Shown: in pieces, positions 37,801-50,590 of the stretch
Numbering within the stretch: the stretch's first letter is position 1
How the letters are laid out: each line of letters opens with the position of its first letter
Origin: Marthasterias glacialis
Taxonomy: Eukaryota; Echinodermata; Asteroidea; Forcipulatida; Asteriidae
Direction: 5' to 3'
Length of the DNA stretch: 64,000 nucleotides
NCBI GenBank assembly: GCA_911728455.2
Contig: OU452222.1
Location: 19,726,559 to 19,790,558 of the forward strand
Program-made: the position numbers and the translations under genes
Notes under the pieces: model-generated
Told to the model about the DNA's origin: nothing
What the model saw: only the letters and a program-made list of their open reading frames with translations
Database searches by the model: none

Positions 37801-40800
37801 ACATACCACTGATTACACAAGAACACATTACAAACATTAATGTGGGTCTTTCACATTACAGAGCTCCCTCTACAGTTTTCCCAGGAGAGGCCTTTTTGGG
37901 AAAAAGGTTGACAAGAGTTGGTCCTCAATCACCTCCCACTGCACAACCTTGACTGTTTCAGTTCGTTTGTGGTTTGCAAAGCAACAAGGATGTATTCTTT
38001 ATGACATAAGATGATATTTTTTGTGAGGCTGATGAATGTTTTTCACGTCCAAGCCATGTAAAGTTCCCAAACTGCCTGTGCACTGCTGATTTGCCAGTGC
38101 AGTTCTTTTTTAGTTGACCCTTTTTGAAAAAAAAATCATTTCCAGGGTAAACTGTAGAGGGCACACTGTAATGCCAGAGCAAGTTCGATCAAGAATCAAT
38201 GGTTAACTAGTGGTTGGTTAGTGATGTACGTAGTGCATGTGCACTGAAGTGACCATGAGAAAATGGCAAAATCAATGGTTTAACTTCTCTGATAACTGGT
38301 CCCCTCTGCACTGTGCTTATGCAACAGCTATTGGTAACCAGCGATGCGACAACCCTCGATAGGCTAGTTGGGAATAGTCGACTAGGCTAGTCCAACCATC
38401 GTCAATTAGCGTGAGTTCGATCGGAGTTTGTCGAACTAAGGTTAACTATGGTCCTAGATTGAACTTGCTCCCAGTCGCCCGTATTTCCACTGATTACAGA
38501 AGAACACATTCCAAACATGAAGGAGCACCAAAATCGTGACTTACCAGCTACTGAACAAGCCTCCTCCCATTCCTCCCTGTTGGACAACAGTCCAGCATGG
38601 TACTTTCCTGTTGAGATTCCTTGGGCTCCAGTCAGTGTAGCCATGTCTAGTACAATGTCAGCCTTCAGATCCTTCACTGAATAGGCCACCTACAGAAACA
38701 AAATAGCACAGGTTGTTATACAACTTTCTTTTGCAACATCACAGCAGCAAGTTTTACCAACCGCGGTTGGCAAAAGTATGAGCTGCAAAAAAAAAATACA
38801 ATAATTTATTATTTATTACAATTTCTATCAAATTAGCCAAATCAGTGATAAATTCCACCTAAAAAAATTGCAAGTTCTTAAATTCTTCACTCATAGAAAA
38901 GGGTTTAAATATTTTGTTAATGGAAAATCTGTTATGAATTTTGTGCAACTCAAGGCTGTCGATACAAAATGGTGGTCAATGTTTGTAAACACAAGAAATG
39001 TCTGTTCGTCATGTGAAATCAAATCCCATAGTGGGCGGCAATGATGCTTGTTATACAGTATACAGGGCATTTAAGCCGACTTAGTATCACTTTTTGACTC
39101 CCAAAGTCTGTAATTTGACTCCCAAAGTGGCGAACGTGGCAAACAGTAGCTACATGTGACTTTGGTACAACTACAAGGGGTCTGTAGATGAAAGCTCATG
39201 GTGTTCAGATTGTTAGAGAAGTAATCCTCCAAAGTTGAAGATACACCGATGGGGAGTCGAGGTAGGATTTAACTCACCCCATCACCAAGCACTAGGCGTC
39301 CCTCTGCATCAGTGTTATTGATTTCTACTGATCTACAGGAGTAACCAAAAAGACAATGAGAGAACAAATGTATAAGTACTTTGATTCGACTGAATGATGA
39401 TTACAAAAAGATTTATCATTTTAATCATATTCCACAAGACCTTCACAGAATTTCTAAATTTTCTTAGATAATACTGTAACATTTAGTGGGATTGACAGAA
39501 AGCTAATTCCATTAAATTAAAATGACAGTTGAAGACAAAGCACAGTATCAGTAACATCTTAATAGGCTAATTCAATCAACTTTGCCTTTTTAATATATCA
39601 GACATTGACCAATAAATCAAATCCAACAAATAATTAATGGTCTGACATTTGTTACCTTAACAGAGTCTTTCTCATGGATTAAATGACAATACAAGACAAC
39701 ACTATACAAATGATCAAATCCCCTTACAAAGTATAAACACGCTGGTGCCATTGCATTGTGATGGATGGTTCAAGTGGATCAAAGACTGGGGAGGCACACA
39801 CCCATCTAACATGAGAGCTGTTCCTAATCAGTGAGCGTTTTGGGTGGGGCTATAATAGGAGACTTTTGGTGTCAGTAGGAGGCAGCAGACTGACCGAGTA
39901 AATCCACTGTTCTCGGAAATTACGCATGCTCAGAACTTCGTAAACAAAAGAAACTTACCAGGTTTGTCTGCTGCCGCTTAGCGTTCCAAAGTCTTCCACT
40001 GATTTATCTATTTATTACAGCTCCCACAATAGACTGATCCATTAAGCCCCGCCTACCTTAGCAACTGCATAGCAACAGCACATGGCGTGACTTTCTTGCC
40101 ACGATCGTAGCCCAGGTTGGGTTGCAGCCCACACATATTGGATACACACACAGACATGGTTTTTGTGAACGGTATGGATTTAGTTTCGTGGCCTTTTTAG
40201 CAGTGCATTGAGTCCCCAGAACAATGCAGACAGGAACACTGTTAAACCACTTTTACACCACCAGAATACGAAAAAATTAAAGCTAACAAAAGTAAGTACA
40301 GTTGTGTGTGCTGTTGTGTGTCAGAGCAATGGCGGTGGTTTGTTTACTGTTCTAATTGATTTTTAACGTGTTGGACATTTGTCATACTTTCAGTGGCGTT
40401 GTCAAGGCTAAGATTGGTCAATACGTTAGTAGGCGGGGCTTAATGGATCGGTCTATTGTAAAAGTATTATCAAGTACTTAATCATCAAGTTGCCGTCCAT
40501 AAACAATGGCTGAACCTTCCAATAATACAATGTGATGTTTGAACACGCAAACAATTTGGGGAAACTGTTCCAATTTTGATTCTTGTTTTTAATATGTGAA
40601 TGCAAAAGCAACATTGCATTAACAATGGGAACACAGTGCAACATTACTGTCAACGCCATGGAAACATGCTTAATATTCATGTTTGTATTGAGTATATATC
40701 CACATTACTCACCTTCCAGAGTACAGGATGTGAATATCATCAGGTCGTGTAGCAAGTGGTCCAACAGAATTCTCAGCTAAGCAGAATACAGCATGCAGAT

Positions 40801-43800
40801 TTTCCTTAAAACCCTGTAAGTAACAGTCAAGTTTTAATTTTTATTGGATGCATACGAGTGCATTGTCACAGATTATAACCACAAGGTCAAATCTGGACCC
40901 ATTCCATTTAAAGAGGCGAAGCCCAGTGAAATGAAAAAAACAGATTTCACCGAGTGATTAGATTAGATTCTACGACATTGCACAAATTAGATTCTACGAC
41001 AAAGCACAAATGAAATGCATGCAACATTTGTTTCACAGAACTCACACATAGATCCTTGTCACTTGAATTTTTTAAACAATTACCACAATTAGACACAGAA
41101 ACTTGTCCACTCCACACGCTGAAAATTCTAAAAAACCCTTCTAAACAACGTGGACGACTCCATGTAGATATCAACCTTGTTCTCCGGGACACAACCTTGC
41201 CTCGTTGGGACAAACAGCCGGGGAACGATTATTTTGGAAACGACACAGCAAAGCGTTTGAAGTGTCCTATAATTATCCATATAGGACTCCTATATTAAAA
41301 TTTTTGAGCATGGCGACAGTATACATGGCAAAATAAAAGATGACATGTGATGTGTGTTCCACCAATCAAATGACAAGTATCTGTATGTGTGGTATATGAG
41401 AGCTGAAGTTTTGCATGGTGTGGGAAGTAAGAAATAACTAGTTTACACTGATAACCATATGAAACTCTTTTCATCCAGGAAGAAATTTGGGTTAAGAGAT
41501 GACCCAGGGTAAGGTTTTCTCAGGTCGTGATGTTTCAAACAGTGTTCTCTGCTTATCTTTAGGTCGTGTAGCGAAGGATCTGAAGGCATTCTCAACTAAG
41601 CAGTTTACAAAAACCCTGTCATTACAGAGGTTTGCTAGTTATCAAACACCGGGGAAATTTTTTTTATGACTATTACAACTAGCATAGTTGGATTTCACAA
41701 AGAGCCAATATCTAAGGCCACGTCTGAATCAAGTGACTAGGATTGAAACTGGCCTCGGTGGTCAAGTGGCTAAGAAACATTGCAAGGGTTGTGGGCTTGA
41801 ACCCCACCCTAGTAGCATACCTGTTGATTTTTTTCTGTAGGTACTTTGTGTTGGTCAATTTGTAAACTGTTTGTCTTGACGGACCCTGATGGAAATAAGC
41901 CTGGAGCTGTTATTGGCTTTTGGGGCTATCCGAAATGGAATCAATCATCCACTGTTTTCCTTGTCTATTCGTATTTTTGTACATTTGTTGATTTTATCTG
42001 AATAAAATAATACTAACAATAATAAAAGCACTTAGTGAAAGTACTGGGTGCTTATCACACATCAGTGAAGTAAAGGTGTAACCCAGAGTAAGAGATGATG
42101 CCATAAATGAGGATGTTTACCAGTTTGACAGCAGATGCAAAGGCTCCCAGCACCCCTGCAGCACCGCCACAGTCTCTCTTCATACCAGGCATGGCAGTCT
42201 GTAAAGAATAAACACAACAAATACAGAAGGCCATTTCACTCATTTGCATATTTACATTTCACTCATTTGCATATTTAAGCCACATCAACATGTCAGCAAA
42301 TCAGACACTAAATCACCTGGATAAAACATGAGCGTCCAACTTAAAATTCAGTCGGCAAATTAAAAATTATAGGTTTGTTGACTGAGTATCCATTGTGTTT
42401 CACTCTAAAATTTGACGAAATGTTTGTTGGTTTTACATTACAATACACTGAACTTGAGTGTAGAAGACTCTCAATGATTCCATGGAGAACAAAGTCAGTT
42501 CGCAACTTGGTTTGCATATTCCTACCCCCTTTCCCCCAGAAAAGAAAATGCCTTTGGTAAGCCCCCTGGCAAAGTTCACATAGGGACCATTTTGTCGACT
42601 AGCGGCCGATGTCAACTTGTACTAATGCTCAAAAACATGTGTTGGGTACCAGGCAATATTGACCTCTTGTCAACAAATGGTCCTCGTGCGAACTTGGCCC
42701 CTGTTCAGTCTGCAATGCATGTTCGATTATTGAGGCAGCTTCTCAAAAGTTGGGCATGTTCTAGGCCTAAAAGAATGTTCCTGCAGGCATATGATTGCAA
42801 TTGATTGGACCGCACAAACGTTTTGCTTGACCGTGACTTTGTGCCGAACTACAGGAACATTCCTTCATGTGAGAATATGCATGTTGGTATTCTGAACGTT
42901 CTATTGGAATGCTCCTGGGTCGAATGAAAGTCTGTGTACGGCCACTGGAATACTTAACCAATCCAATAAGAACGTTCCTACCGTTTGGAATTTCCAGACG
43001 CTCAATAAGTACTAGGATTGGAAAAAGTTTTAAAGGGATAGATAGCCTCGATAGGTCCATGCTTTAAACCTTTTACTTTCCATAACATTTGCCAATAAGT
43101 TAACCAACCATTTGAAACAACTGGTTTTGTAAGGTGGAGCAATTTTGCAGAGAACTTTCTGTGTGGATGCAATTACCACATGATATCATACTGCCGTTTG
43201 GAATAGTCCACCTATCATTCAAAACCATGTGATTGATGTTGAATGGTCAGTAGGAGGGCTAACTCACCTTTCCTTTAATTGATAAGCCACCGGTGTCGTA
43301 GACAATACCTTTGCCGACCCATGCTATTGTCTGGGTTGCAGAGTCTGGCTTATGGCTAAGTACAGCCAAAGCCGGTGGGTTAGCCGCCGCCTTTCCGACC
43401 CCATAAATACCTAGTGGACACAAAAGTAAAGAGTACAAATAAACTTCTCAATATCATTATCATTCAATGTTTACACGGAAATGCAGAACAAGTCACTGCG
43501 TATTAATCAAGGCCTATTCTACACACCACAAGAAATGGGGGCAGGGGTAGGTTAGGGGCCTCTGCTCTGTTCTGCAAGTAGATGTCTCCCCTCCCCAAAT
43601 CAGCTACAGATTGAGTCACAACAATGCCAACCCCTACGGGGCGACTCAAAGTGCTCATTATTTTTGCTACAAAGTATGCGGAGCTATGTTTGAAATATAA
43701 GACAAATTTGTTTACATAGCGCCATGTAACGGTTTACAAGGTGCTGTAGTGCAATCTGCAGCCAACCACGCCAAAACACACAAGGGGCAAACCCCTTCTC

Positions 43801-46800
43801 TTAACGGCAAGTGTACTGGGTTCTTTGTACTGGGACCAACAGCTTTATGTCCCATACAACGACCAAAGCAATAATGGTTAAGTGTCTTGCTTATGGACAC
43901 AAGTGTCAAGACTCAACACAAGTGTCAAGACTCAGGACTCAAACCCACACTCTGCTGATCAGAAACACTAGAGTTTGAGTCCAGTGTGCTTCACCGCTTG
44001 GCCACGACACGCCACTAAATATTACCTCCAAATCCTTGTTTCTGAAGATCTTCACCCCTGATGATAAAAGGTTCTATACCAAGCTCTTTGCCTACTCTAT
44101 GCACCTCCTTAACAAAACAGAAACATAAATATTTCAAACACACAAACTATGGTGTCAAAGTTTCTCTTAGAAATGTTTATCTTTTCCTTCAAGGACCGCT
44201 GTGAAAAAAAAAACAGGTGTACAATGTCATCATTTCCACACTGTAACATAAAAATAACCCTATATTAGCAATGCTCAATGCCACAAGATCTAATAAACGT
44301 GCAAAGTTGATTAAGATGTTGGCCCCAACAATCTTGATGCTTTTGGGCATGCTGACCACAGGCTACATGGTATGCTGCTGTAATGTGTTCAGCAGAGTGG
44401 GAACATTTTTTCGGTGCACAGGATGGACACTAGCAATGGTCTGCACAACAGAACACAGGGATGAGAGTCAATGCCAACACAAAGGTCTGAAACTAGGATC
44501 CCAAGTTAGGAGGCGTGGACAGGATGGCATTTCCACCTTTTAAGTTATCTCTGGAGTTATAGATTTCAAGAAGCTTTTGGGAACAGTATCCTTAGTGCTA
44601 GAGATGTAGATTAAGGAGTTTTGATTTCTTCACAACTGAAGAAAATAACAGCTGATTTTCTCCACCAGACAGACATGAACAGAGTCTAAATTCAGATAAG
44701 AGTCTTACATTTATCATCCCCGAGATCAATAGACCGTTCCGGCTTTGGCAATAAGCCCCGCCCACACACCTTAGTTTGTGTACGTTTACGCTGCACGTGT
44801 GACCGAGTTTGACTGAGGTCACATGACCAAAAGGCCTGATCCAATTGGTCAAAGCGCACAGTTTGATTGACAGGTCTATAGACCTTTCCATTGTTGATAA
44901 ACAAACCGTGCTGGTTGGCATGGACAGCCAAATGTAGCAAAACATTTAAGTCTTGTTGACAGACGTTGTGACCAAATTCAACATTTTTGCAACTTTGTAT
45001 TAAAGAAAATACATCCCATTATTGGTTGGTTTGTTTCCAACAATATTTGAACAATTTTGGAATATTTTTGTAACATTTTTGCAAACTGTGATTATCTGTT
45101 TTTGCTTTGCATTGACGGCTTCCCATAGTTTTTCCATCTTGGTTGGCAAAAACTCAGGCTGTGACGTTGCAACAGAAAGGTCTATAGAAGTGTTTCTCTG
45201 AGCTCCAAAGGGTTCATGACCAAGGGGCACTATGTGTAGAATTGCTTAATTACACATGTCTTAACCTTCACATTTATGTGAACGTCAAACCTGCCTAAAC
45301 ATTCACTACTTCAGAGGGTTCTTCATTTGTTACCTGCAGGAAATGGTCAGTATTCATTTCATTGCACGGTGTATCAACGATACGTGCAGAATGACGCACA
45401 GCGTCTGCAGTGACAGCGAGGGTGTTGATATCATTTTCGGTCAGAGGCTTGCTGCTGTTCTCTCCCACCAGGACAAACTCGATGGTTATGACCCGTGTAC
45501 TTGACCCCTTGAATCCAAGCCGGCGTGAGAAGATTGGGAAGGCTCTGGCCGCTGCACAGGCGGATGCAAACACACAGCTGCGTTCACACACAATCTGTAG
45601 ACAAACAATAAAAGCAACTAGACTTGAGGAAAGTAGTTACAGAAAACAGTATTATTGTGGAATACCATAACCTTAACCAACCCCTGATGACTTCGCCACC
45701 TGGGCCCAATTTCATAAAGCTGTTAAGCAGAAAATACTGCTTAGCAAATTTCTTTGCTCAGCAAAAAATGAGTAGGGCACCAGTCACAATAATGTAAACT
45801 TTATGGATTTTTGGCTGGTGACCTGTTTCTGCTTAGCAATATTTTTCTGTGCTTAGCTATTTTTTGTGCTTACAAGCTTTATGAAATTGGGCCCAGGGCC
45901 CAATTTCACGGAGCTGCTTAAGCACAAATAAAGTAGCTCAGCACAACAAAATTATGCTTACCAGAATAAGGTTACCAGCTAAAATACCACTTCACATGTA
46001 CCATGTGTGACTGGTATCCTGCCTAATTTTGCTCAGCAGAAAATTTTTAAGCAATATTTTCTGCTTAATTTGGGCCCTTGAGTCCAGTGCACTAGACTGC
46101 ACAGCCATGTCATAATATTAAGAGAAAACAAATATTTCAAATTTTCAGATTGACAGAAATTGACAGAATATATACAAACCACAATGCACTCCTTGGCCAT
46201 GCCTGGAAGGCAATTCTTGACCAGCTTGGTGACAGCATGGGCTCGTGATGGTGTGTTGTGTCGACTTGCTTTGATGGGCAAGGCTGCCACTGTGGCATTG
46301 TTGACCCACAAGGAGACGGAGTCCGTTGGAGATGGGCGCAGACTGTCAATGCCCAATTTGAATGTCTGTTGAATGCACGCAAACAGAGATAGAAAATAGT
46401 AGGATCAATTATCTTATTTTCAGACAAACACAAGGCCAATCAAAGGCAATTGTTAGGTGTCATTTTCATTGTCAGCAATTATGATCAATAATGGTTTATT
46501 GATAAAAAAAATTTTAAAAAACATCATAGCGGCCGAGCTGATTTGAGATGAATTTACAATTTAAAAAAATTGGTGACATAATACACATCTAAAAAAATAA
46601 CAAAACTTTACAAAAAACCCACCCTAGAATAAAAATAAATAATAATAATTTGATTCCCTAAGGGTAAGGTAAAAGTTATGAATAGGGTAAAACCATGGTA
46701 TTTTGGAAGAGACATAAATAAATTGCGGTTCGTTTAGAGGAGAAAAGAGGAAGGCTGCTGACAAGATTGATATTTAACTTGAATGAAAATAATAAAATCA

Positions 46801-48699
46801 AATATCTGCTGTGCTGGCGACTGTCAGAATTAAGCCCATTTTAATAAGAGTGACGTTTATTTTACAGGGACAGATATAATAATGACTATTTGTTATATAC
46901 TAATGCATATTTATTTGACCGGGAGAGATATACTCATGAATATTTATTCTACAGGGGCAGATACTAATGAATATGTATGTGTTTCTTTTCGGTCCTGAAC
47001 CCATTCTTTTATGCTAAACTGATAACTTTGTTTGAGAATAGAGAAGCAGGAGCCACCACTTTTCACTTTCTATTGTATTTGTTTGCTACCACAGGGTGTG
47101 TGTGAATATGTAAGTATGCAATGAGAGAGTGGAATTCATTTGCATGATGTTTGAGCGATGTGAAGTTTTAGGGAGTGCCAGTAGTCTCACATAGATTCTG
47201 GAGAGAGGAACATACATGTCTCAGAGAGATACCAGAGTTTAACTGTAAAATGCCTAAATCTCACAATTGGTATTAATATTGGTATTATAACTAACCTGTG
47301 AAAATTTCAGCTCATTTGTTTCATTTGCGAGGAAACGGTGAAATGCATTCAGCATTTTTGTACGAAGTCCTATAGTTTATGTCTCACTGATTTTGGATCT
47401 TATTTAATAGACCGATTGCGCGACCTTCGTCTCGTGACCTATTGTGGGTAGTTAGTGTAAACAAACATGACAACCTCCATAGAAAAGTGCTGTACGGTAC
47501 ATGATGATTGTTGCATTTGTTTATTCAATCAAGGATTTTCTTTCCTGAAATCTGTAAAAAATATTCCAGAGTTTGTACCAGGGACCTTCGAGTGGCCGAA
47601 TAGAGACAGTAAGGACAGTACCAGCAAGTCTTGGAAATTGTACAAGTACCGTAACGTGTAAATGTGTACGATGTGTACAACTAGTGCACGACGGAATGTT
47701 TGGGCCAGACGACCGCAATCACACACTTTTCAAAACAAAAATTTGACAGTTTTGAAGCTGGATCATCCAAAGAAATTGCTTTCCAAAACTGTGTGATTCT
47801 TTGCCTATTTGAAATTTCGCCAGGCTAGGTATAAATGCTCACTTTTCCACTGTTCTGTACCCTTTTTTACAGTGATTTAGGCCGACATTACAAACAAAAT
47901 AACAGGCGGGTGGCTACATAGTCGTCTGATGACAGTAGTGCATAACTCAAAATAAACCTCTTTTGTAGTAGAATACTGGTAGGTTATGAAACAGTAATGT
48001 ACTTAAAATCAATGTCGTAACATACAAATTTAATTAAATGGCTTAGTAACAGTGTTATTAATATTATTACCAAAAAGCCAACTTTTGGTGTGACTCTGTC
48101 AGTCACAACTTTTATTTGCACGTAGTTTGCCATCAGCTCAGATGACGTATTACCCAAAATAGGTCATGTGATGACATGTAAACATTGGTTGCGTAATCGG
48201 TCTTTTTATTATTTAAAAACCATAAGACTTCAGGCAGAAAGATTTCAAGGAAAGTTTTCTACTCTCATCTTTATACCATTGTAAGGTATAATATGTGGAT
48301 TGTGGATTTGCATTAGCATAAAAAACAAAAAGGTACAAAAATACCCTTGATAATGGCAAAATGACAAATTAAAATAAGGTTGAATGGGACACAAAAGTGC
48401 ATTTCCAAGGACTGCATTTAAAAAAGTCAAAATAGATTTTTTTTTAAAACTTCTATCAATCCTTATGAGTGAGTACTAATCATAATCATGTTGTTAACGT
48501 CAGCATAAAAGGGTCACGACTCTGGCATGAAATACATCGATTATTTTACCTCTGGGGTCACCCTTGGCTCCAACTTAGAGCGGACTGCTTCATAACTGAT
48601 AGCTGCCAGGTGTGATAGCTGCCCAAGAATCAAAACTGACCGAGAACTTGGGTCAGAAACGCTGTTCCCGGAAGAGAATTGTAGCACAACGTTCGCCAT
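34858..48699 (-). CDS. NPEPL1: Probable aminopeptidase NPEPL1 (M17 leucyl-aminopeptidase family)
   Basis: Exons in gene order on the minus strand: 48699-48550, 46365-46180, 45594-45334, 44107-44026, 43410-43268, 42198-42121, 40813-40713, 39332-39278, 38689-38545, 37085-36985, 36244-36134, 35016-34858. They sum to 523 aa plus stop, the same length as I recall for human NPEPL1. The start MANVVLQF lies in exon 1. By homology to bovine leucine aminopeptidase, the di-metal ligands and catalytic residues are all present: Lys260 and Asp265 (VGKGIVYDTGG), Lys272, Asp283 (MKRDCGG), then Asp342, Glu344 and Arg346 (NTDAEGRLVL). The VDTPCNEMNTD motif lies near residue 190. The C-terminus ends RLV. The protein is predicted to release N-terminal residues from peptides; family members form hexamers, and NPEPL1 itself is poorly characterised. 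It converges with VPS4 across 8.7 kb of repeat-rich DNA. Introns hold many MITEs and one SINE of each of two families. Confidence 0.96.
35302..35829. mobile_element. DNA element with long terminal inverted repeats (~50 bp)
   Basis: The left end TGTAATCCCTGATTCCAGAC and the right end GTCTGGAATCAGGGATTACA-like (CCTGGAATCAGGGATTACA) are reverse complements, and pairing goes on through the GACCTTCGTCCTTTTGTT region. About 530 bp, no ORF. It lies in the last intron of NPEPL1. Confidence 0.8.
37088..37275. repeat. Dispersed ~185-bp repeat beside NPEPL1 exon 10
   Basis: It begins right at the exon 10 acceptor (GGAATGAGAGTGGATGAAAA) and runs through GTAGATAGGGCAAGCACCTT and GTACTGTGTTAAGGCTTTAC. It is closely similar to 56263-56425. 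Confidence 0.8.
37857..38170. mobile_element. MITE with CATTACAG ends
   Basis: The left end CATTACAGAGCTCCCTCTAC and the right end GTAGAGGGCACACTGTAATG are inverted repeats; CAGTTTTCCC and GGGTAAACTG extend the pairing. In NPEPL1 intron 9. Confidence 0.8.
38177..38474. mobile_element. MITE with GAGCAAGTTC ends
   Basis: The left end GAGCAAGTTCGATCAAGAAT and the right end GGTCCTAGATTGAACTTGCTC are inverted repeats, followed inward by ATGGTTAAC and GTTAACTAT. It directly follows the 37857-38170 element. Matching CCACTGATTACA(C/G)AAGAACACATT segments flank the pair at 37806 and 38487. Confidence 0.75.
40029..40457. mobile_element. MITE, GACCGATCC-AGCCCC family, long copy
   Basis: The left end ATAGACTGATCCATTAAGCC and the right end GGCTTAATGGATCGGTCTAT are near-perfect inverted repeats. 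It is the same family as 23608-23862 but about 175 bp longer. In NPEPL1 intron 7. Confidence 0.85.
40845..40985. mobile_element. Fold-back MITE, CATTGTCGCAGAA family, copy 2
   Basis: It shares CATTGTCACAGATTATAACC at one end, CCATTCCATTTAAAGAGGCG and CAGATTTCACCGAGTGATTA with 21831-21967. It lies just after the acceptor of NPEPL1 exon 7 on the plus-strand map. Confidence 0.65.
41743..42035 (+). mobile_element. tRNA-derived SINE, family 3
   Basis: The head has GGTGGTCAAGTGGCTAAG (box A-like) and GGGCTTGAACCCCACC (box B-like). The body ends in ACGGACCCTGATGGAAATAA and TTTGGGGCTATCC, a LINE-like 3' end, then a run of AATAATA. It lies in NPEPL1 intron 6, antisense to the gene. Confidence 0.7.
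43150..43262. repeat. Single unit related to the VPS4 intron 2 tandem repeat
   Basis: It has ATCATTCAAAACCATGTGAT, TTGAATGGTCAGTAGGAGGG and TACCACATGATATCAT in the same order as the units at 15554-15760. It ends 5 bp from the exon 5 donor of NPEPL1. Confidence 0.75.
43640..44012 (-). mobile_element. tRNA-derived SINE, family 1, in NPEPL1 intron 4
   Basis: The minus-strand head is GCGTGTCGTGGCCAAGCGGT at 44012, followed by box B GGTTTGAGTCC and the TTAAGCAAGACAC-like block. A 20-bp stretch around ACAAGTGTCAAGACTCA is duplicated at about 43900-43935. It ends only about 14 bp from the 44026 exon border. Confidence 0.85.
44727..44885. mobile_element. Short MITE with ATAGACC-type ends
   Basis: It starts CAATAGACCGTTCCGGC with AATAAGCCCCGCCC and ends TTGACAGGTCTATAG. 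The head resembles the GACCGATCC-AGCCCC family. In an NPEPL1 intron. A second GGTCTATAGA motif lies at 45179. Confidence 0.5.
45702..45901. mobile_element. Fold-back MITE, GGGCCCAATTT family
   Basis: The left end GGGCCCAATTTCATAAAGCT and the right end AGCTTTATGAAATTGGGCCC are perfect reverse complements. About 200 bp, rich in TTAGCA and TGCTTA blocks. Confidence 0.92.
45897..46077. mobile_element. Fold-back MITE, GGGCCCAATTT family, abutting copy
   Basis: It starts GGGCCCAATTTCACGGAGCT, sharing its first bases with the end of 45702-45901, and ends TTAATTTGGGCCC. The interior matches 3909-4103. Confidence 0.85.
46855..46985. repeat. Degenerate short tandem repeat
   Basis: Blocks of about 35-50 bp with ACAGGGGCAGATACTAATGA-like and ATATTTATT-like parts occur about three times. 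AT-rich, in NPEPL1 intron 1. Confidence 0.5.
47270..48290 (+). repeat. Older repeat interrupted by copy A of the 797-bp element
   Basis: 47270-47405 (AACCTGTGAAAATTTCAGCT, GCATTTTTGTACGAAGTCCT) and 48205-48290 (AAGGAAAGTTTTCTACTCTC) together match one continuous stretch at 27235-27455. This shows a nested insertion. Confidence 0.75.
47407..48203 (+). mobile_element. 797-bp non-autonomous DNA element, TAGACCGATTGCG ends, copy A
   Basis: The left end TAGACCGATTGCGCGACC and the right end TTGCGTAATCGGTCT are inverted repeats. The interior matches 53859-54655 in reverse complement, including AACTGTGTGATTC and ATTTAGGCCGACATTACAAA. It is inserted inside another repeat whose halves lie at 47270-47405 and 48205-48290. 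Confidence 0.85.
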
Positions 48700-50454
48700 G
48701 TTGATCGCCACAGCGCCCTCAGGAGTCCAAAATAGTTATTTTATTGAAAAAAGTATGTCTGTGTTTAATTTAAAATCTCCAAGTCACTTGCCTACCACCT
48801 AGTATGACCATGTTCCAAACTACTACCCTAACGGAGAACATTTCAATTTGAATAGTTGTGTTTAAGTACCATAAACTGTTAATTCATTAGATTGATTGCT
48901 TGACTAAATTCATATTGTCCCCTTCCAGGTTTGATTGAACGCTTTATTCAATTGTTGCAAGTCAAGGGCTGAGTCAGCCATACTGTGTATCAATATCTAG
49001 AACTTTTTAGTAAAAATTGGCCCCTTCAATACAACTATTGGGACAGTTTTGAGTTTTTGACACATAACCACAAAAAGAGGAACACAGTTCTTTTACAAAT
49101 ATGTGTATTGACAAACCAAGAAATGTCTTTGCATTGTTTGAAAAAGACTTGATTACAAATCTTTTGTTTTATTACAACAGAAATGAAAAATATAATGTAT
49201 AATTCTACAAATAATGTTAAATTTCATTTTACAAAAACTAAGCTAGATAATTGTTTTATGTGTGAATCTGAATGTTTACCATACGGATAATGAATCACCT
49301 TAATAAATACTCCGAATTGGTTACATGATTTGAATGAAGCAATAAATCATAAAGGAGCTATTGTTATAGTTACAGCCAATGGGGAGCTATTAGATATAGA
49401 ACCAGTTTTACCAAGAGAATGCCAAGAGCACTACTAGTTTACTAGGTTTTCGGGAGGTTATTCCATTACTTCTATTTAATCAGAACAGAACTGTGCTGTG
49501 AAAGGAAATTGTACTAAACTCATCATTGTGTAGTGTTTTCACTTTTCTATGGCACCGTACTGTAGTACAATAGAGGAAATTGTCTGAACAACAGACAAGT
49601 TGAATGCCTTGGGCAACTAGTTCGGGAACAGAGAGCGTTGATCAATCGATTCAGAGACCTTCACTCAGCAGTAGTGGAGAGAAATTGACTGGCCACCTCG
49701 TTAAAAGATCAACCACGGAGGTGGTGTAAATTTGTCACACGTATCTCCACATGTAAAAGGTACATACATATATATACATTCATACAATGTAGGAGCCTGT
49801 TTTTGTGAATTGCAGAGCATTCTCTTGGGTCTTCTTCAAAAAACACAAAAATGTTTTTTCGTCAATTCTATTTGAAATAAGTTCGTCCCCCATATTCAGA
49901 AAAAAAACAACGGATTATCTAAAAATGCACTTTTATACATATTTTGCTCTTAAAACAAAATTTACCTTAAAAAGGCATACACGCCTACCCAAAGAGTACA
50001 TAGTTATTACAAAATTGAATAAAAAACTATGCTACAATGACAAACTGGTGTTCTACAATGTACGTAGCTACACTGAAACACACTGTTAGGTTTTCTTGTT
50101 ATTTGCCACTAACTTACATCCAACAATGTACAAACTGATCTTCTTTAGTGAATTGTAAACATCGAAATCATAAAAATGAAATATGAGGCACCTTATGTAA
50201 ACGTTATAAAAGCTCAACAACTTTAACTTGTTTAAATCTTTAGGGACCGCTCGTCTCTCTATAATTATAACCGTACGCCCAGACATTGCTAATCTTGTTG
50301 ATTTTTTTACTCAGAATTTTCAGGGAAAATGCCAGAAAAAATTATTAAGAAACAGAAATAAGTGGTTTTGTTTTATCATTGTAGGTTCTACGTTAACATG
50401 GGAAACATTGGGAAAATGTCAATTTGGGACGTTACCTTTTCTTTGACCCTCCTG

Positions 50455-50590
50455 TTTTATCAGAAGTAGGTCACATCTTGCGGCCGTTTGTGACCGCTAT
50501 GGGCATTTTGGTCCAAGCCACTTGTGGCCACAATAGCCTCTAAAGGGTTAATTTGAGAGTGGCTTAGGGTTGGTACAAGTCCTCTCAGCC
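50455..50590 (+). repeat. Dispersed repeat shared with 31185-31310
   Basis: It is the second copy of the segment at 31185-31310, about 75 percent similar by eye. It lies downstream of the PPxY gene. Confidence 0.6.

Noticed and set aside
49805..50089. 94-codon plus-strand ORF rich in Lys, Phe and Tyr
   Set aside because: Composition follows the AT-rich DNA. There is no homology I recognise and no neighbouring exon.
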